From assembly GCF_019510245.1 (NCBI RefSeq), contig NZ_JAEKKT010000118.1:55380-119379 (forward strand): a stretch of DNA of 64,000 bases, in the 5' to 3' direction. Source of the stretch: Streptomyces sp. GTDB lineage: Bacteria > Actinomycetota > Actinomycetes > Streptomycetales > Streptomycetaceae. The notes beneath the pieces were generated by a model that worked only from the letters and a program-made list of their open reading frames with translations, did no database searches and was not told where the DNA came from. Shown piece by piece: positions 1 to 9,211 of the stretch (position 1 is its first letter; each line of letters begins with the position of its first letter). The position numbers were made by a program, and so were the translations under genes.

Positions 1-1077
1 AACGTCGCCGTGCTGGAGAAGGGCTGGCTCGCGGGCGGCAACATGGCCCGCAACACCACGATCATCCGCTCCAACTACCTCTGGGACGAGAGCTCCGGCA
101 TCTACGAGCACTCCCTCAAGCTCTGGGAGACCCTCGAGGAGGACCTCGACTACCCGATCCTCTTCAGCCAGCGCGGCGTGCTCAACCTGGCCCACACCCT
201 CCAGGACGTCCGCGACAGCAGGCGCCGCGTCTACGCCAACCAGCTCAACGGCATCGACGCCGAGTGGCTGGAGCCGGACGAGGTCGCCAAGGTCTGCCCC
301 ATCGTGAACATCTCGCCGGACGTGCGCTATCCGGTGCTCGGCGCCACCTACCAGCCGCGCGCGGGCATCGCCAAGCACGACTACGTGGCCTGGGGCTTCG
401 CCCGCAAGGCCGACGCGTACGGCATCGACCTGATCCAGGACTGCGAGGTCACCGGCCTCGACATCGTCGACGGCCGGGTGCGCGGCGTGCAGACCACGCG
501 CGGCCCCATCGCCGCCGGCAAGGTCGCGCTCGCGGCGGCCGGGCACTCCTCCGTACTGGCCGCCATGGCCGGACTGCGGCTGCCGCTGCAGAGCCACCCC
601 CTCCAGGCCCTGGTGTCCGAGCTGCTGGAGCCCGTGCACCCGACCGTGGTGATGTCGAACGCCGTCCACGTGTACGTGTCGCAGGCGCACAAGGGCGAAC
701 TGGTCATGGGCGCCGGCATCGACAGCTACAACGGCTACGGGCAGCGCGGCGCCTTCCACATCCTGGAGCGCCAGATGGCCGCCGCCCTGGAGCTGTTCCC
801 CGTCTTCGCCCGCGCCCACATGCTGCGCACCTGGGCCGGCATCGTCGACACCACCCCGGACGCCTCCCCCATCGTCGGCCTGACCCCCGTCACGGACCTC
901 TACCTCAACTGCGGCTGGGGCACCGGCGGTTTCAAGGCCACCCCGGGCGTCGGCTGGTGCTTCGCGCACACCGTCGCCACCGGCGAACCGCACCCCTACA
1001 ACGCGCCGTTCACCCTCGACCGCTTCACCAGCGGCGCCCTCGTCGACGAGCACGGCGCCGCCGCCGTCGCGCACTGA
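1..1077 (+). CDS. soxB: sarcosine oxidase beta subunit (5' truncated)
   Basis: Partial gene: the frame is open to base 1, so the N-terminus, including the FAD-binding GxGxxG loop, lies outside the window. The visible 358 residues match the beta subunit of heterotetrameric sarcosine oxidase, which oxidises sarcosine to glycine at its flavins and passes the methyl carbon to folate. The segment AKHDYVAWG (His codon 376-378) is where the family carries its covalent FMN. The C-terminal block with TPDASPIVG and [12 protein letters not shown] is typical of the DAO/GlpO-type flavoprotein fold. Only about 45 residues are missing, judged from a usual length near 405. soxD follows after 18 bp, so the gene belongs to the soxBDAG-purU operon. 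Confidence 0.93.
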   Translation, partial: NVAVLEKGWLAGGNMARNTTIIRSNYLWDESSGIYEHSLKLWETLEEDLDYPILFSQRGVLNLAHTLQDVRDSRRRVYANQLNGIDAEWLEPDEVAKVCPIVNISPDVRYPVLGATYQPRAGIAKHDYVAWGFARKADAYGIDLIQDCEVTGLDIVDGRVRGVQTTRGPIAAGKVALAAAGHSSVLAAMAGLRLPLQSHPLQALVSELLEPVHPTVVMSNAVHVYVSQAHKGELVMGAGIDSYNGYGQRGAFHILERQMAAALELFPVFARAHMLRTWAGIVDTTPDASPIVGLTPVTDLYLNCGWGTGGFKATPGVGWCFAHTVATGEPHPYNAPFTLDRFTSGALVDEHGAAAVAH

Positions 1078-1095
1078 GACCTCTGGGAGATCCTG

Positions 1096-1404
1096 ATGCA
1101 ACTCATCACCTGTCCCTGGTGCGGTGAGCGCGAGGAGGTCGAGTTCCACTACGGCGGCCAGGCGCACGTCGCCTACCCCGAGGACCCCTACGCGCTCGAC
1201 GACGAGCAGTGGGCCCAATACGTCTTCTTCCGCGACAACCCCAAGGGCCCGTTCGCCGAGCGCTGGGTGCACTCGGCCGGCTGCCGCCGCTGGTTCAACG
1301 CCGTGCGCGACACCGTCACCCACGAGTTCCTCGCGGTCTACAAGGTCGGTGCCGACCGCCCTTCCCCCACGAGCACCGCGAAGGGCCAGGAGGCCGGCCG
1401 ATGA
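1096..1404 (+). CDS. soxD: sarcosine oxidase delta subunit
   Basis: 102-residue protein of the usual size for the zinc-binding delta subunit of heterotetrameric sarcosine oxidase. The N-terminal CPWCG and the later WVHSAGCRRWF supply the Cys-x2-Cys and His-x3-Cys ligands that hold zinc in the known structure. It clamps against the alpha subunit and has no catalytic role of its own. The start ATG follows a GGGAGATCCTG ribosome site. Its stop overlaps the soxA start (ATGA), which indicates coupled translation. Confidence 0.94.
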   Translation: MQLITCPWCGEREEVEFHYGGQAHVAYPEDPYALDDEQWAQYVFFRDNPKGPFAERWVHSAGCRRWFNAVRDTVTHEFLAVYKVGADRPSPTSTAKGQEAGR

Positions 1405-4262
1405 ACACCCCTTTCCGCGCTCTGGGACACGGTCACGTCGACCGCGGCACCGCCCTCTCCTTCACCTTCGACGGCACCGCCTACACCGGCCATCCCGGTG
1501 ACACCCTCGCCTCCGCCCTGCTGGCCAACGGCGTGCACCACGTGGCCGACAGCATCAAGCACGGCCGCCCGCGCGGCGTCCTGTCCGCCGGAGCCGAGGA
1601 ACCCAACGCGCTCGTCCAGATCGAGGCCCCCTTCCCCGAGCCCATGCTCACGGCCACCACCGTGGAGCTGTACGACGGTCTCGTCGCCCGGGGTCTGTCC
1701 GGCCAGGGCAGGCTGAGCAGCGAGCCCGACACCGCCCGCTACGACACCATGCACGCCCACTGCGACGTCCTCGTGGTCGGCGCGGGCCCGGCGGGCCTGG
1801 CCGCCACGCTGGCCGCCGCCCGGTCCGGCGCCCGGGTGGTGCTCGTCGACGAACTCCCGCGGCCCGGCGGGTCGTTGCTCGGGAGTCAGGAACTCCTCGA
1901 CGGCGCGCCGGCGACGCAGTGGGTCGACGACGTCGTCACCGAACTCGGTGCTCTCCCCGACGTACGCGTCCTGCGGCGCACCACCGCCTTCGGCCACTAC
2001 GACGACGGGCTCGTCCTGGCCCTGGAGAAGCGCACCGACCACCTCGGCGCCGCCGCTCCCGCCCATGTCTCCCGGCAGCGGATCTGGCGCGTCCGCGCCC
2101 GGCAGGTCGTGTACGCCACCGGCGCGTACGAGCGTCCGGTCGCCTTCGACAACAACGACCGTCCCGGGATCATGCTGGCCGGCTCGGCCCGCACCTACCT
2201 GAACCGCTTCGGCGTCCTGCCCGGCAGGCGGGCCGTCGTGTTCACCACGAACGACAGCGCCTACCCCGCCGCCCTCGAACTGGCCGACGCGGGCGTCCGG
2301 ATCGCCGCGGTGGTCGACGCCCGCGAGGAGGTGCCGGACCACTGGCAGGCCGCCTGCGCCGAACGCGGCATCGGCCTCCGCACGGGCCATGTCGTCACCG
2401 GCACCAGCGGTGTCGAACGCGTCACGCGCGCCCACGTCGCCCCCTTCGGGGACGGAGGCCTCGGCGGACGGCAGGGCGTCGACTGCGATCTGCTGCTGGT
2501 CTCCGGCGGCTGGAACCCGGCGGTGGCTTTGTTCAGCCAGGCCCGCGGCAGCCTGCGCTACGAGGCCGCGATCGGCGCGTTCGTCCCGGCCGAGGCGCTG
2601 CGCACCGTCCGTACGGCGGGGTCGGTGGCCGGTACCTTCACCCTCTCCGGCTGTCTCGCCGACGGCGCGGACGCGGCCCGGCAGGCGCTGTCGGCGCTGG
2701 GCAGGACCGGCCGGCCGATCGACCTGCCGGCGCCCGCCCCGCTCCCGCACGGGGCGCCGGCCCGGGTGCTGTGGCGGGTGCCGAGCCCGCAGGAGGAGCA
2801 CGACGGCACGCTCCAGTTCGTCGACCTCCAGCGCGACGCGACCGTCTCCGACGTGCTGCGCGCGACCGGGGCCGGCCTGCGCTCGGTGGAGCACGTCAAG
2901 CGCTACACCACGATCGGTACCGCCCATGACCAGGGCCGTACCTCGGGCGTGATGACCTCGGGCATCGTCGCCGAGGCGCTCGGGGTGGACGTGGCCGACC
3001 TGGGCACCATGCGGCTGCGCCCGCCCGCAGTGCCGGTGGCCTTCGCCGCCCTCGCGGGCCGCAACCGGGGTGAGCTGTTCGACCCGGTCCGGGTGACCGC
3101 TCTGCACCCCTGGCACGTCGGGCAGGGTGCCCTGTTCGAGAACGTCGGCCAGTGGAAGCGGCCCTGGTACTACCCGCGGCCCGGGGAGACCATGGAGGAG
3201 GCGGTACTGCGCGAGTGCCGGGCCGCCCGCACCGGCGTCGCGATGATGGACGGCTCCACGCTCGGCAAGATCAACGTGCAGGGTCCGGACGCCGGCGTCC
3301 TGCTGGACCGGCTCTACACGAACCTGATGAGCACCCTCAAGGTGGGCCGGGTCCGCTACGGCGTGATGTGCGGCGTGGACGGCATGGCGATCGACGACGG
3401 CACCGTGATCCGGGTGGCCGAGCAGGAGTTCCTGCTGACCACCACCACCGGCAACGCGGCCAGGATCCTCGAGTGGATGGAGGAGTGGCTCCAGACGGAG
3501 TGGCCCGGCCTCCGGGTGCACCTCACCTCGGTCACCGAGCACTGGGTGACCATCCCCCTGGTCGGCCCCCGCTCCCGGGACGTGCTGGCCCTGGTCGCGT
3601 CCGGCCTGGACGTGGGCAACGACGCCTTCCCCTTCATGTCCTGGCAGGACACCGTCGTCGCCGGGGTGGCGGCGCGGGTGTGCCGGATCAGCTTCTCCGG
3701 TGAGCTCGCCTACGAGATCAACGTGCCCGCCTGGTACGGCATCACGGTCTGGGAGGCCCTCCACGCGGCGGGCAGCGGGTTCGGCCTCACCCCGTACGGC
3801 ACCGAGACGATGCACGTGCTGCGCGCCGAGAAGGCCTACCCGATCATCGGGCAGGACACCGACGGCACCGTCACCCCGCAGGACCTGGGCATGTCGTGGG
3901 TCGTGTCGAAGAAGAAGCCGGACTTCGTCGGCAAGCGGTCCTTCACCCGCGCGGAGAACCGGCGCGAGGACCGCAAGCAACTGGTCGGCCTGCTGCCGGC
4001 CGACGAGCGCGTGCTGCTCCCCGAAGGCGCCCAGATCATCGCCACCAGCGACATCCCGGCGCCCCCGGTGCCGATGCTGGGGCACGTCACCTCCAGCTAC
4101 CGCAGCGACGCCCTCCAGCGGACGTTCGCCCTGGCCCTGGTGCGTTCGGGAACCCGGCGCATCGGCGAGACCCTCTACGTCCCGCTGGACGGCCGGACCG
4201 TCCCGGTGACCGTGACCGACCCCGTGCTCTTCGACAAGGAGGGAGCTCGCCGTGACGGTTGA
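1401..4262 (+). CDS. soxA: sarcosine oxidase alpha subunit
   Basis: 953 residues, the family length. An N-terminal ferredoxin-like segment (about 15-80) is followed by an NAD-binding Rossmann loop VVGAGPAGLAA near residue 121 and a pyridine-nucleotide oxidoreductase region. The C-terminal third (about 580-945) is a glycine-cleavage T-protein/aminomethyltransferase fold that binds tetrahydrofolate and captures the methylene group as 5,10-methylene-THF. The ATG at 1401 was chosen over upstream in-frame starts because it forms the ATGA overlap with soxD and lies after GGCCAGGAGG. Its 3' end overlaps soxG by 11 bp. Cytoplasmic; presumably works in choline/glycine betaine/sarcosine catabolism. Confidence 0.96.
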   Translation: MNTPFRALGHGHVDRGTALSFTFDGTAYTGHPGDTLASALLANGVHHVADSIKHGRPRGVLSAGAEEPNALVQIEAPFPEPMLTATTVELYDGLVARGLSGQGRLSSEPDTARYDTMHAHCDVLVVGAGPAGLAATLAAARSGARVVLVDELPRPGGSLLGSQELLDGAPATQWVDDVVTELGALPDVRVLRRTTAFGHYDDGLVLALEKRTDHLGAAAPAHVSRQRIWRVRARQVVYATGAYERPVAFDNNDRPGIMLAGSARTYLNRFGVLPGRRAVVFTTNDSAYPAALELADAGVRIAAVVDAREEVPDHWQAACAERGIGLRTGHVVTGTSGVERVTRAHVAPFGDGGLGGRQGVDCDLLLVSGGWNPAVALFSQARGSLRYEAAIGAFVPAEALRTVRTAGSVAGTFTLSGCLADGADAARQALSALGRTGRPIDLPAPAPLPHGAPARVLWRVPSPQEEHDGTLQFVDLQRDATVSDVLRATGAGLRSVEHVKRYTTIGTAHDQGRTSGVMTSGIVAEALGVDVADLGTMRLRPPAVPVAFAALAGRNRGELFDPVRVTALHPWHVGQGALFENVGQWKRPWYYPRPGETMEEAVLRECRAARTGVAMMDGSTLGKINVQGPDAGVLLDRLYTNLMSTLKVGRVRYGVMCGVDGMAIDDGTVIRVAEQEFLLTTTTGNAARILEWMEEWLQTEWPGLRVHLTSVTEHWVTIPLVGPRSRDVLALVASGLDVGNDAFPFMSWQDTVVAGVAARVCRISFSGELAYEINVPAWYGITVWEALHAAGSGFGLTPYGTETMHVLRAEKAYPIIGQDTDGTVTPQDLGMSWVVSKKKPDFVGKRSFTRAENRREDRKQLVGLLPADERVLLPEGAQIIATSDIPAPPVPMLGHVTSSYRSDALQRTFALALVRSGTRRIGETLYVPLDGRTVPVTVTDPVLFDKEGARRDG

Positions 4263-4833
4263 GACACCCGCCCGCTTCAGCCCGCTGTCCGAGTGGGCGG
4301 ACACCCTGGCGCAGCTGCCGGCCGGGTTCCGGGTGCGGGAACTGCCCTTCCTGACCCAGCTCAGCCTCCGCGTGGAGCCCGGCGGCGCGGCGGCCGAGGC
4401 CGTCGAGTCCTGCCTGGGCGTCCCCCTGCCGGGCCCCGTACGTGCCGAACTCTCCGGCGACGTCCAGGTGTTGTGGATGGGACCGGACGAATGGCTGCTG
4501 GTGGCCCCCGACGGCCGGCGGGACGGCCTCCTCGCCCGGTTGCGGTCGGCCGTCGGCGACGGGTTCGCCACCGTCACCGACGTCTCGGCGCAGCGCACCG
4601 CCCTGGCCCTGTCCGGGGACCTCGTCCGCACGGTCCTGGCCCAGGGCTGCGCCATCGACCTGGATCCTCGGGTGACTCCCGTCGGCTCCTGCCCGACCAC
4701 GCTGCTGGCCCAGGCCCCGGTGACCCTCGTGGTGCGCGGCGAGGCGGACTGCGGCCTCTGGCTGCTGGTCCGCTCCTCGTTCGCCTCCTACCTGGCCGCC
4801 TGGCTGGTCGACGCCTGCACGGAACACCGCTGA
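4252..4833 (+). CDS. soxG: sarcosine oxidase gamma subunit
   Basis: 193-residue gamma subunit of heterotetrameric sarcosine oxidase, related to the folate-binding T-protein family. The visible signature is QVLWMGPDEWLLVAP followed by DVSAQRTALALSG and the C-terminal LLVRSSFASYLAAWLVDA. The GTG start has a GGAGG element just upstream and overlaps the end of soxA, so the subunits are probably made stoichiometrically. purU follows after 10 bp. Confidence 0.92.
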   Translation: MTVETPARFSPLSEWADTLAQLPAGFRVRELPFLTQLSLRVEPGGAAAEAVESCLGVPLPGPVRAELSGDVQVLWMGPDEWLLVAPDGRRDGLLARLRSAVGDGFATVTDVSAQRTALALSGDLVRTVLAQGCAIDLDPRVTPVGSCPTTLLAQAPVTLVVRGEADCGLWLLVRSSFASYLAAWLVDACTEHR

Positions 4834-4843
4834 GGAGCCCTGC

Positions 4844-5698
4844 ATGAAGACCGAGTTCGTCCTCAACCTCAGCTGCCCCGAGCGCCCCGGCATCCTCCAT
4901 GCCGTGACATCGTTCCTGCTCCGGTACGGCTGTGACATCACCGAGCACCAGCAGTTCGACGACGCCGACCACGGCATCGTGTTCCTGCGCACCAGTTTCG
5001 CGACCCCCGACGCGGCGGCGACCCTGGAGCGGCTGCGGGCGGACTTCGCGCCCGTGGCCGCCGAGTTCGGGATGGAGTGGCAGCTCAGGAACGCCGCTGT
5101 CAGGCCGCGGGTCCTGGTGATGGTGTCCAGGTTCGACCACTGCCTGGCCGACCTGCTCTACCGGTGGCGCAGCAACGCCCTGGACGCCGAGATCGTCCTC
5201 GTGGTCTCGAACCACCCGGACCTGGCGCCGCTGGCGGCGGCCGAGGGGGTGCCCTTCGAGCACGTCCCGGTGACGGCAGACACCAAATCGCGGGCCGAGG
5301 CCCGGCTGCTCGCCCTGGTCGAGGAGCACCAGGTCGACCTCGTGGTCCTCGCCCGCTACATGCAGGTCCTCTCCGACGACCTGTGCAAGCGGCTGGAGGG
5401 CCGGGCCATCAACATCCACCACTCCTTCCTGCCGAGCTTCGCCGGTGCCAAGCCGTACCACCAGGCCCACCGCCGCGGGGTGAAGCTCGTCGGTGCGACC
5501 GCCCACTACGTCACGGCCGACCTGGACGAAGGGCCGATCATCGAGCAGGAGATCATCCGGGTCGATCACCGTGCCAGTGCCGACCGGCTCGTCACCGTCG
5601 GCCGCGACGCCGAACGTCTGGCGCTGGCCCGCGCCGTCAACTGGCACTGCCAGGGCCGCGTCCTCATCCACGGCAACCGGACCGTGGTCTTCAGCTGA
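4844..5698 (+). CDS. purU: formyltetrahydrofolate deformylase
   Basis: 284 residues. An N-terminal ACT domain (about 1-85) precedes a formyltransferase-type catalytic domain. The block INIHHSFLPSF followed by GATAHYVTADLDEGPI carries the His and Asp of the active site and distinguishes PurU from PurN, which lacks the ACT domain. It hydrolyses 10-formyl-THF to formate and THF. Placed as the last gene of the sox operon, it can return THF consumed when sarcosine methyl groups are loaded onto folate; that role is inferred from context. ATG follows TGAGGAGCCCTGC. Confidence 0.95.
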   Translation: MKTEFVLNLSCPERPGILHAVTSFLLRYGCDITEHQQFDDADHGIVFLRTSFATPDAAATLERLRADFAPVAAEFGMEWQLRNAAVRPRVLVMVSRFDHCLADLLYRWRSNALDAEIVLVVSNHPDLAPLAAAEGVPFEHVPVTADTKSRAEARLLALVEEHQVDLVVLARYMQVLSDDLCKRLEGRAINIHHSFLPSFAGAKPYHQAHRRGVKLVGATAHYVTADLDEGPIIEQEIIRVDHRASADRLVTVGRDAERLALARAVNWHCQGRVLIHGNRTVVFS

Positions 5699-5707
5699 GC
5701 CCGGTGC

Positions 5708-5734
5708 CCCCTCCCCGGTCCGCCGGGGAAGGGG
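5708..5734. terminator. bidirectional hairpin between purU and sprD-like gene
   Basis: An inverted repeat (CCCCTCCCCGG and CCGGGGAAGGGG around TCCG) lies between two convergent genes. One A is bulged. It has no T-run, as is usual for Streptomyces. It probably ends transcripts from both sides. Confidence 0.6.
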
Positions 5735-5764
5735 CCGGGGTCCGGGTGCCGGGTGCCGGGACCG

Positions 5765-6844
5765 TCAGCCGATCCGGGCGCCCGTCGCCGCGAGCGCCTC
5801 CGTCACCGGCTGGAAGAACGTCTGTCCTCCGGAGGTGCAGTCGCCGCTGCCGCCGGAGGTCAGGCCGATCGCGTTGCTGCCGGAGAAGAGCGAGCCGCCG
5901 CTGTCGCCGGGCTCGGCGCACACGTCGGTCTGGATGAGCCCGCTCACCGTGCCCTCGGAGTAGTTCACGGTGGCGTCGAGGCCGGTGACCGTACCGTCGT
6001 GGACCTGGGTGGTGGAGCCGCTGCGGGTCACCCGCAAGCCGACGGTGGCCTCGGCCGCGCCGGTGATCCGCTGGGCGGAGCCGTCGTAGAGGTCGACCTC
6101 GCTCGGATGGTCCACGTCGGAGGTGTACTTGACCAGGCCGAAGTCGTTGCCGGGGAAGCTGGACCGGGCGTTCTGGCCGATCACGTTCCCGGAGGAGTCC
6201 GACCAGGTGGAGATGGCCTGGGTGCAGTGCCCGGCGGTCAGGAAGTACGGCTCGCCGTCCTTGACCACGTTGAAGCCGAGCGAGCAGCGGCCGCCCGACC
6301 CGCCGATCGCGTCGCCGCCGGCGATGAAGGGCTTGAACTGCCCTTTGGACTGCCGGAGTTCGGCGGTCCCGCCGAGCGCGTCGACGACCCTGGTGAGCTT
6401 GGCCAGCTCGGACCCGGTGACCGTCCTGTCGGCGGTGACGACGACCTTGTTGCCGACCGGGTCGGTCGCCCACGAGGTGCCGGGGATGGCCGCGTCCTGC
6501 TGCAGGGCGGTACGTGCGCCGTCGAGTTCGGCGAGGGAGTTGGCGACGAGTCTCGCCCTCGCCCCGGCCGCCTCGACGGCCTTCGCGGCGGTGTCGTCGA
6601 GCACGTTGACGACGAGGTGCTTCGACCGGGCGTCGTAGTAGGTGCCCGCCGTGTCGGTGCCGAGGTCGGCGGAGAGCGTCGAGGCGAGCTTTCCGGCCGC
6701 CGGAGCGGACAGGATCTGGGGTACGGCGGACTTGGCGGGCTCGCTCGCGTTCGCACTCTGGAAGGTCACTGCGGCGGCGACGAGCGCGGCGGCACCCGCG
6801 CCGGCGAGCGCCGCCCGGCGCCGGGGTATGCGTCGGTGCTTCAA
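5765..6844 (-). CDS. sprD: secreted serine protease, streptogrisin D-like (S1E)
   Basis: 359-residue prepro-protease of the chymotrypsin-like S1E group. A basic N-terminus and hydrophobic stretch ending near QSANA form the signal peptide; a propeptide of about 140 residues follows. The mature enzyme should begin at [11 protein letters not shown]. Catalytic His is in TAGHC (about 206), Asp in GNDFG (about 234) and Ser in PGDSGG (about 315); the Cys pairs of the family are present. The mature N-terminus resembles streptogrisin D. I chose the TTG at 6844 because a perfect AGGAGG lies 7 bp upstream and the signal peptide begins there; the longer upstream frame is not protein-like. It is parallel to the B-like paralogue 2 kb away. 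Confidence 0.85.
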   Translation of the reverse strand: MKHRRIPRRRAALAGAGAAALVAAAVTFQSANASEPAKSAVPQILSAPAAGKLASTLSADLGTDTAGTYYDARSKHLVVNVLDDTAAKAVEAAGARARLVANSLAELDGARTALQQDAAIPGTSWATDPVGNKVVVTADRTVTGSELAKLTRVVDALGGTAELRQSKGQFKPFIAGGDAIGGSGGRCSLGFNVVKDGEPYFLTAGHCTQAISTWSDSSGNVIGQNARSSFPGNDFGLVKYTSDVDHPSEVDLYDGSAQRITGAAEATVGLRVTRSGSTTQVHDGTVTGLDATVNYSEGTVSGLIQTDVCAEPGDSGGSLFSGSNAIGLTSGGSGDCTSGGQTFFQPVTEALAATGARIG

Positions 6845-7094
6845 CTCATGTCCTCCTGTGGGGGGGGTCGGCCGGTGAGGTGGTGGGGACCTCAGGGGCC
6901 GGAAGGCCGGTTGACGGCCGCCTACTATTCCGAGCCCCACAGGGAGCACACAAGGTCGACTCCAGGTCTCGCGTGCGCGGATGTTGTGCGCCCCCCGTGT
7001 GCGGACCGTGGGCGGTCGCCCCGTCCAGGAGGATCGGCACTGCAAACACCGCCTGCGCCGGCGGCGGACCGCGGACGGCGCCGCCTGCCTCCGG

Positions 7095-7925
7095 CTACCC
7101 CTGGCCGGAATCGACCCCTGCCGCCCCGCCGGCACCGTCGGTCCCCCCGGCCGCCGGCGGCAGTTGCTGCTGTGCCCGCTCCAGGAACCTCAGCAGCTCC
7201 ACCGGGAACGGCAGCACCAGCGTCGAGTTCTTCTCGGCGGCGACCGCCACCACCGTCTGCAGCAGCCGCAACTGGAGCGCGGCGGGCTGCTCCGACATCT
7301 CCTTCGCCGCCTCCGCGAGCTTCTTGGACGCCTGCAGTTCGGCGTCGGCGTTGATGACGCGGGCCCGGCGCTCCCGGTCGGCCTCGGCCTGCCGGGCCAT
7401 GGACCGCTTCATGGTCTCGGGCAGCGAGACGTCCTTGATCTCGACGCGGTCGATGGTGACGCCCCACTCCACGGCCGGGCTGTCGATCATCAGCTCCAGC
7501 CCCTGGTTGAGCTTCTCCCGGTTCGACAGCAGGTCGTCCAGCTCGCTTTTGCCGATGATGGACCTGAGCGAGGTCTGTGCCATCTGCGAGACCGCGAACC
7601 GGTAGTCCTCGACCCGGACCACCGCCTCGGCGGGCGCGGTCACCTTGAAGTAGACGACGGCGTCGACGCGCACGGTCACGTTGTCCCGGGTGATGCCCTC
7701 CTGCGCGGGCACCGGCATCGTGACGATCTGCATGTTGACCTTCTGCAGCCGGTCCACGAACGGGACGATCATGGTGAACCCGGGCTCGCGCACCTCCGGT
7801 CGCAGCCGGCCGAGGCGGAACACCACGCCTCGCTCGTACTGTCTGACGACCCGTGCCGCGGCCAGCGCGTAGACCGCTCCGACGGACACGAGAGCGGCTC
7901 CGGCCGCCACCAACGCCTCGACCAT
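7095..7925 (-). CDS. SPFH/band-7 (stomatin-like) membrane protein
   Basis: 276 residues. An N-terminal membrane anchor (about 3-25) is followed by an SPFH domain with the family landmarks [25 protein letters not shown] and [12 protein letters not shown] charged coiled-coil region (about 180-220, with [19 protein letters not shown]) precedes a short Gly/Ala-rich tail. Slipins of this kind oligomerise on the membrane face and scaffold membrane complexes; no catalytic function is implied. In other bacteria they often sit next to an NfeD protein, but none is seen here. The gene lies between the two streptogrisin genes on the same strand; a functional link is not established. Confidence 0.9.
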   Translation of the reverse strand: MVEALVAAGAALVSVGAVYALAAARVVRQYERGVVFRLGRLRPEVREPGFTMIVPFVDRLQKVNMQIVTMPVPAQEGITRDNVTVRVDAVVYFKVTAPAEAVVRVEDYRFAVSQMAQTSLRSIIGKSELDDLLSNREKLNQGLELMIDSPAVEWGVTIDRVEIKDVSLPETMKRSMARQAEADRERRARVINADAELQASKKLAEAAKEMSEQPAALQLRLLQTVVAVAAEKNSTLVLPFPVELLRFLERAQQQLPPAAGGTDGAGGAAGVDSGQG

Positions 7926-7988
7926 GCCGACCCCCAGGGGGTGACTGACTCCAACGGTCCTTCGACGGTAACCCCGGGGTCGTACAAG

Positions 7989-8027
7989 GGCGAGCCCCCG
8001 TACGCCGGTTGCGTACGGGGGCTCGCC
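7989..8027. terminator. strong terminator hairpin downstream of sprB-like gene
   Basis: A perfect 17-bp inverted repeat (GGCGAGCCCCCGTACGC and its complement around CGGTT) lies 32 bp past the protease stop and 64 bp before the SPFH start. It separates the two transcription units. Confidence 0.8.
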
Positions 8028-8059
8028 GGAAGCCGATCCGAACCCGATCCGCAGGGTCG

Positions 8060-8959
8060 TCAGCCGACGCTCACGCCGTAGTAGCTCAGCGCCTCGGTGA
8101 CCGGCTGGAAGAAGGTCGTACCGCCGGAGGTGCAGTCGCCGCTGCCGCCGGAGGTCAGACCGTAGGCGACGGAACCGCCGTAGAGCGGGCCGCCGCTGTC
8201 GCCGCCCTCGGCGCAGACCGTGGTCTGGATCATGCCGTAGACGATGTCACCGCTGCCGTAGTTGACGGTGGCGTTGAGCGCGGTGACCCGGCCGCTGTGC
8301 GTGCCGGTGGTCGAACCGCGGCGGTACACCGTCGTCCCGACGCTGGGCGTGGCCGCGCTGGAGATGGTCTGGCTGCCGACCGCGCTCGGGTGCGCGATCG
8401 AGCTGTTGGTGTACTTCACCAGCGCGAAGTCGTTCGTCGGGAAGCTGTAACTGACGTTCGTGCCCAGGACCGTGGTGTGGCCGGAGTTGCTGTACCAGGT
8501 CGAGGCCACCTGACCGCAGTGCCCCGCGGTCAGGAAGTAGTACGTGCTCCCGCTGTGCACGTTGAAGCCGAGCGAGCAGCGGTAGGCGCCGCCGTAGATG
8601 GCGTCGCCGCCGGAGATCAGCTTCTTGAAGGTGCCGGGGGTGTGCTTGATCGTGAGCGCGCCGGAGTTGACGCCCGCCTGCCGCTTGATCTTGGCGATCT
8701 CGGCGTTGGAGACCGTGGAGTCGACGGTGACGACGACACGGTTGGTCTTGCTGTCGACGGCCCAGGCGGTGCCGGGGACGTCCGCCTTCAGGACGGAGCT
8801 GTTCACAGCCTTCAGCTCGGTGGTGCTGAAGGTGTGCGTGTCACTCGCGCTCGCGGTGGGGACGGCGAGCGCCGCCGCGGCCAGGAAACCGGTGCCCACG
8901 GCGATCAGCCGGGTCCGTCTCGTGATACCGCTGCGGGGGGTCGTGCGCTTGATCCTCAC
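8060..8959 (-). CDS. sprB: secreted serine protease, streptogrisin B-like (S1E)
   Basis: With the GTG at 8959 the precursor is 299 residues: about 114 of signal plus propeptide and 185 of mature enzyme starting [10 protein letters not shown]. This matches the architecture remembered for S. griseus protease B. Catalytic residues are in TAGHC, TNDFA and GGDSGG; the specificity region [11 protein letters not shown] is intact. The start was chosen because GGGAGGGAA precedes it and VRIKRTTPR begins a normal signal peptide (hydrophobic core [15 protein letters not shown], then ASA). The 30 residues read further upstream look non-coding. Candidate promoter elements (TTGCGG, 17 bp, GAATAC) lie upstream near 9080-9115, but they are weak. 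Confidence 0.9.
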   Translation of the reverse strand: MRIKRTTPRSGITRRTRLIAVGTGFLAAAALAVPTASASDTHTFSTTELKAVNSSVLKADVPGTAWAVDSKTNRVVVTVDSTVSNAEIAKIKRQAGVNSGALTIKHTPGTFKKLISGGDAIYGGAYRCSLGFNVHSGSTYYFLTAGHCGQVASTWYSNSGHTTVLGTNVSYSFPTNDFALVKYTNSSIAHPSAVGSQTISSAATPSVGTTVYRRGSTTGTHSGRVTALNATVNYGSGDIVYGMIQTTVCAEGGDSGGPLYGGSVAYGLTSGGSGDCTSGGTTFFQPVTEALSYYGVSVG

Positions 8960-9211
8960 TTGTCGTTCCCTCCCAGGGGAAGTCGGGGGCCCGCGTGGGG
9001 TCGGGGCCCGTGAGGCGCAGCCAGCGGGCGGCGCCCGGATTTCGGACACGCAATGCCCCTGACAAGCGCTGTGGGGGAGTATTCGGGCGAACGACCGGTA
9101 CCCGCAAGGGTGCCTTTCGGCCGTGCGACCATGTTCGAACCATGCCGACTTTGTGTGATCCTGTCGTGGTCCGGGCGAGTTGACGCCCTGTCGAATGTTC
9201 CGTCGAATGCC

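Noticed and set aside
1338..4700. Very long minus-strand open frame opposite soxA (and a similar one at 49493-52594)
   Set aside because: Arg/Pro/Gly/Asp-rich translations opposite clear genes; an effect of very high G/C at third codon positions.
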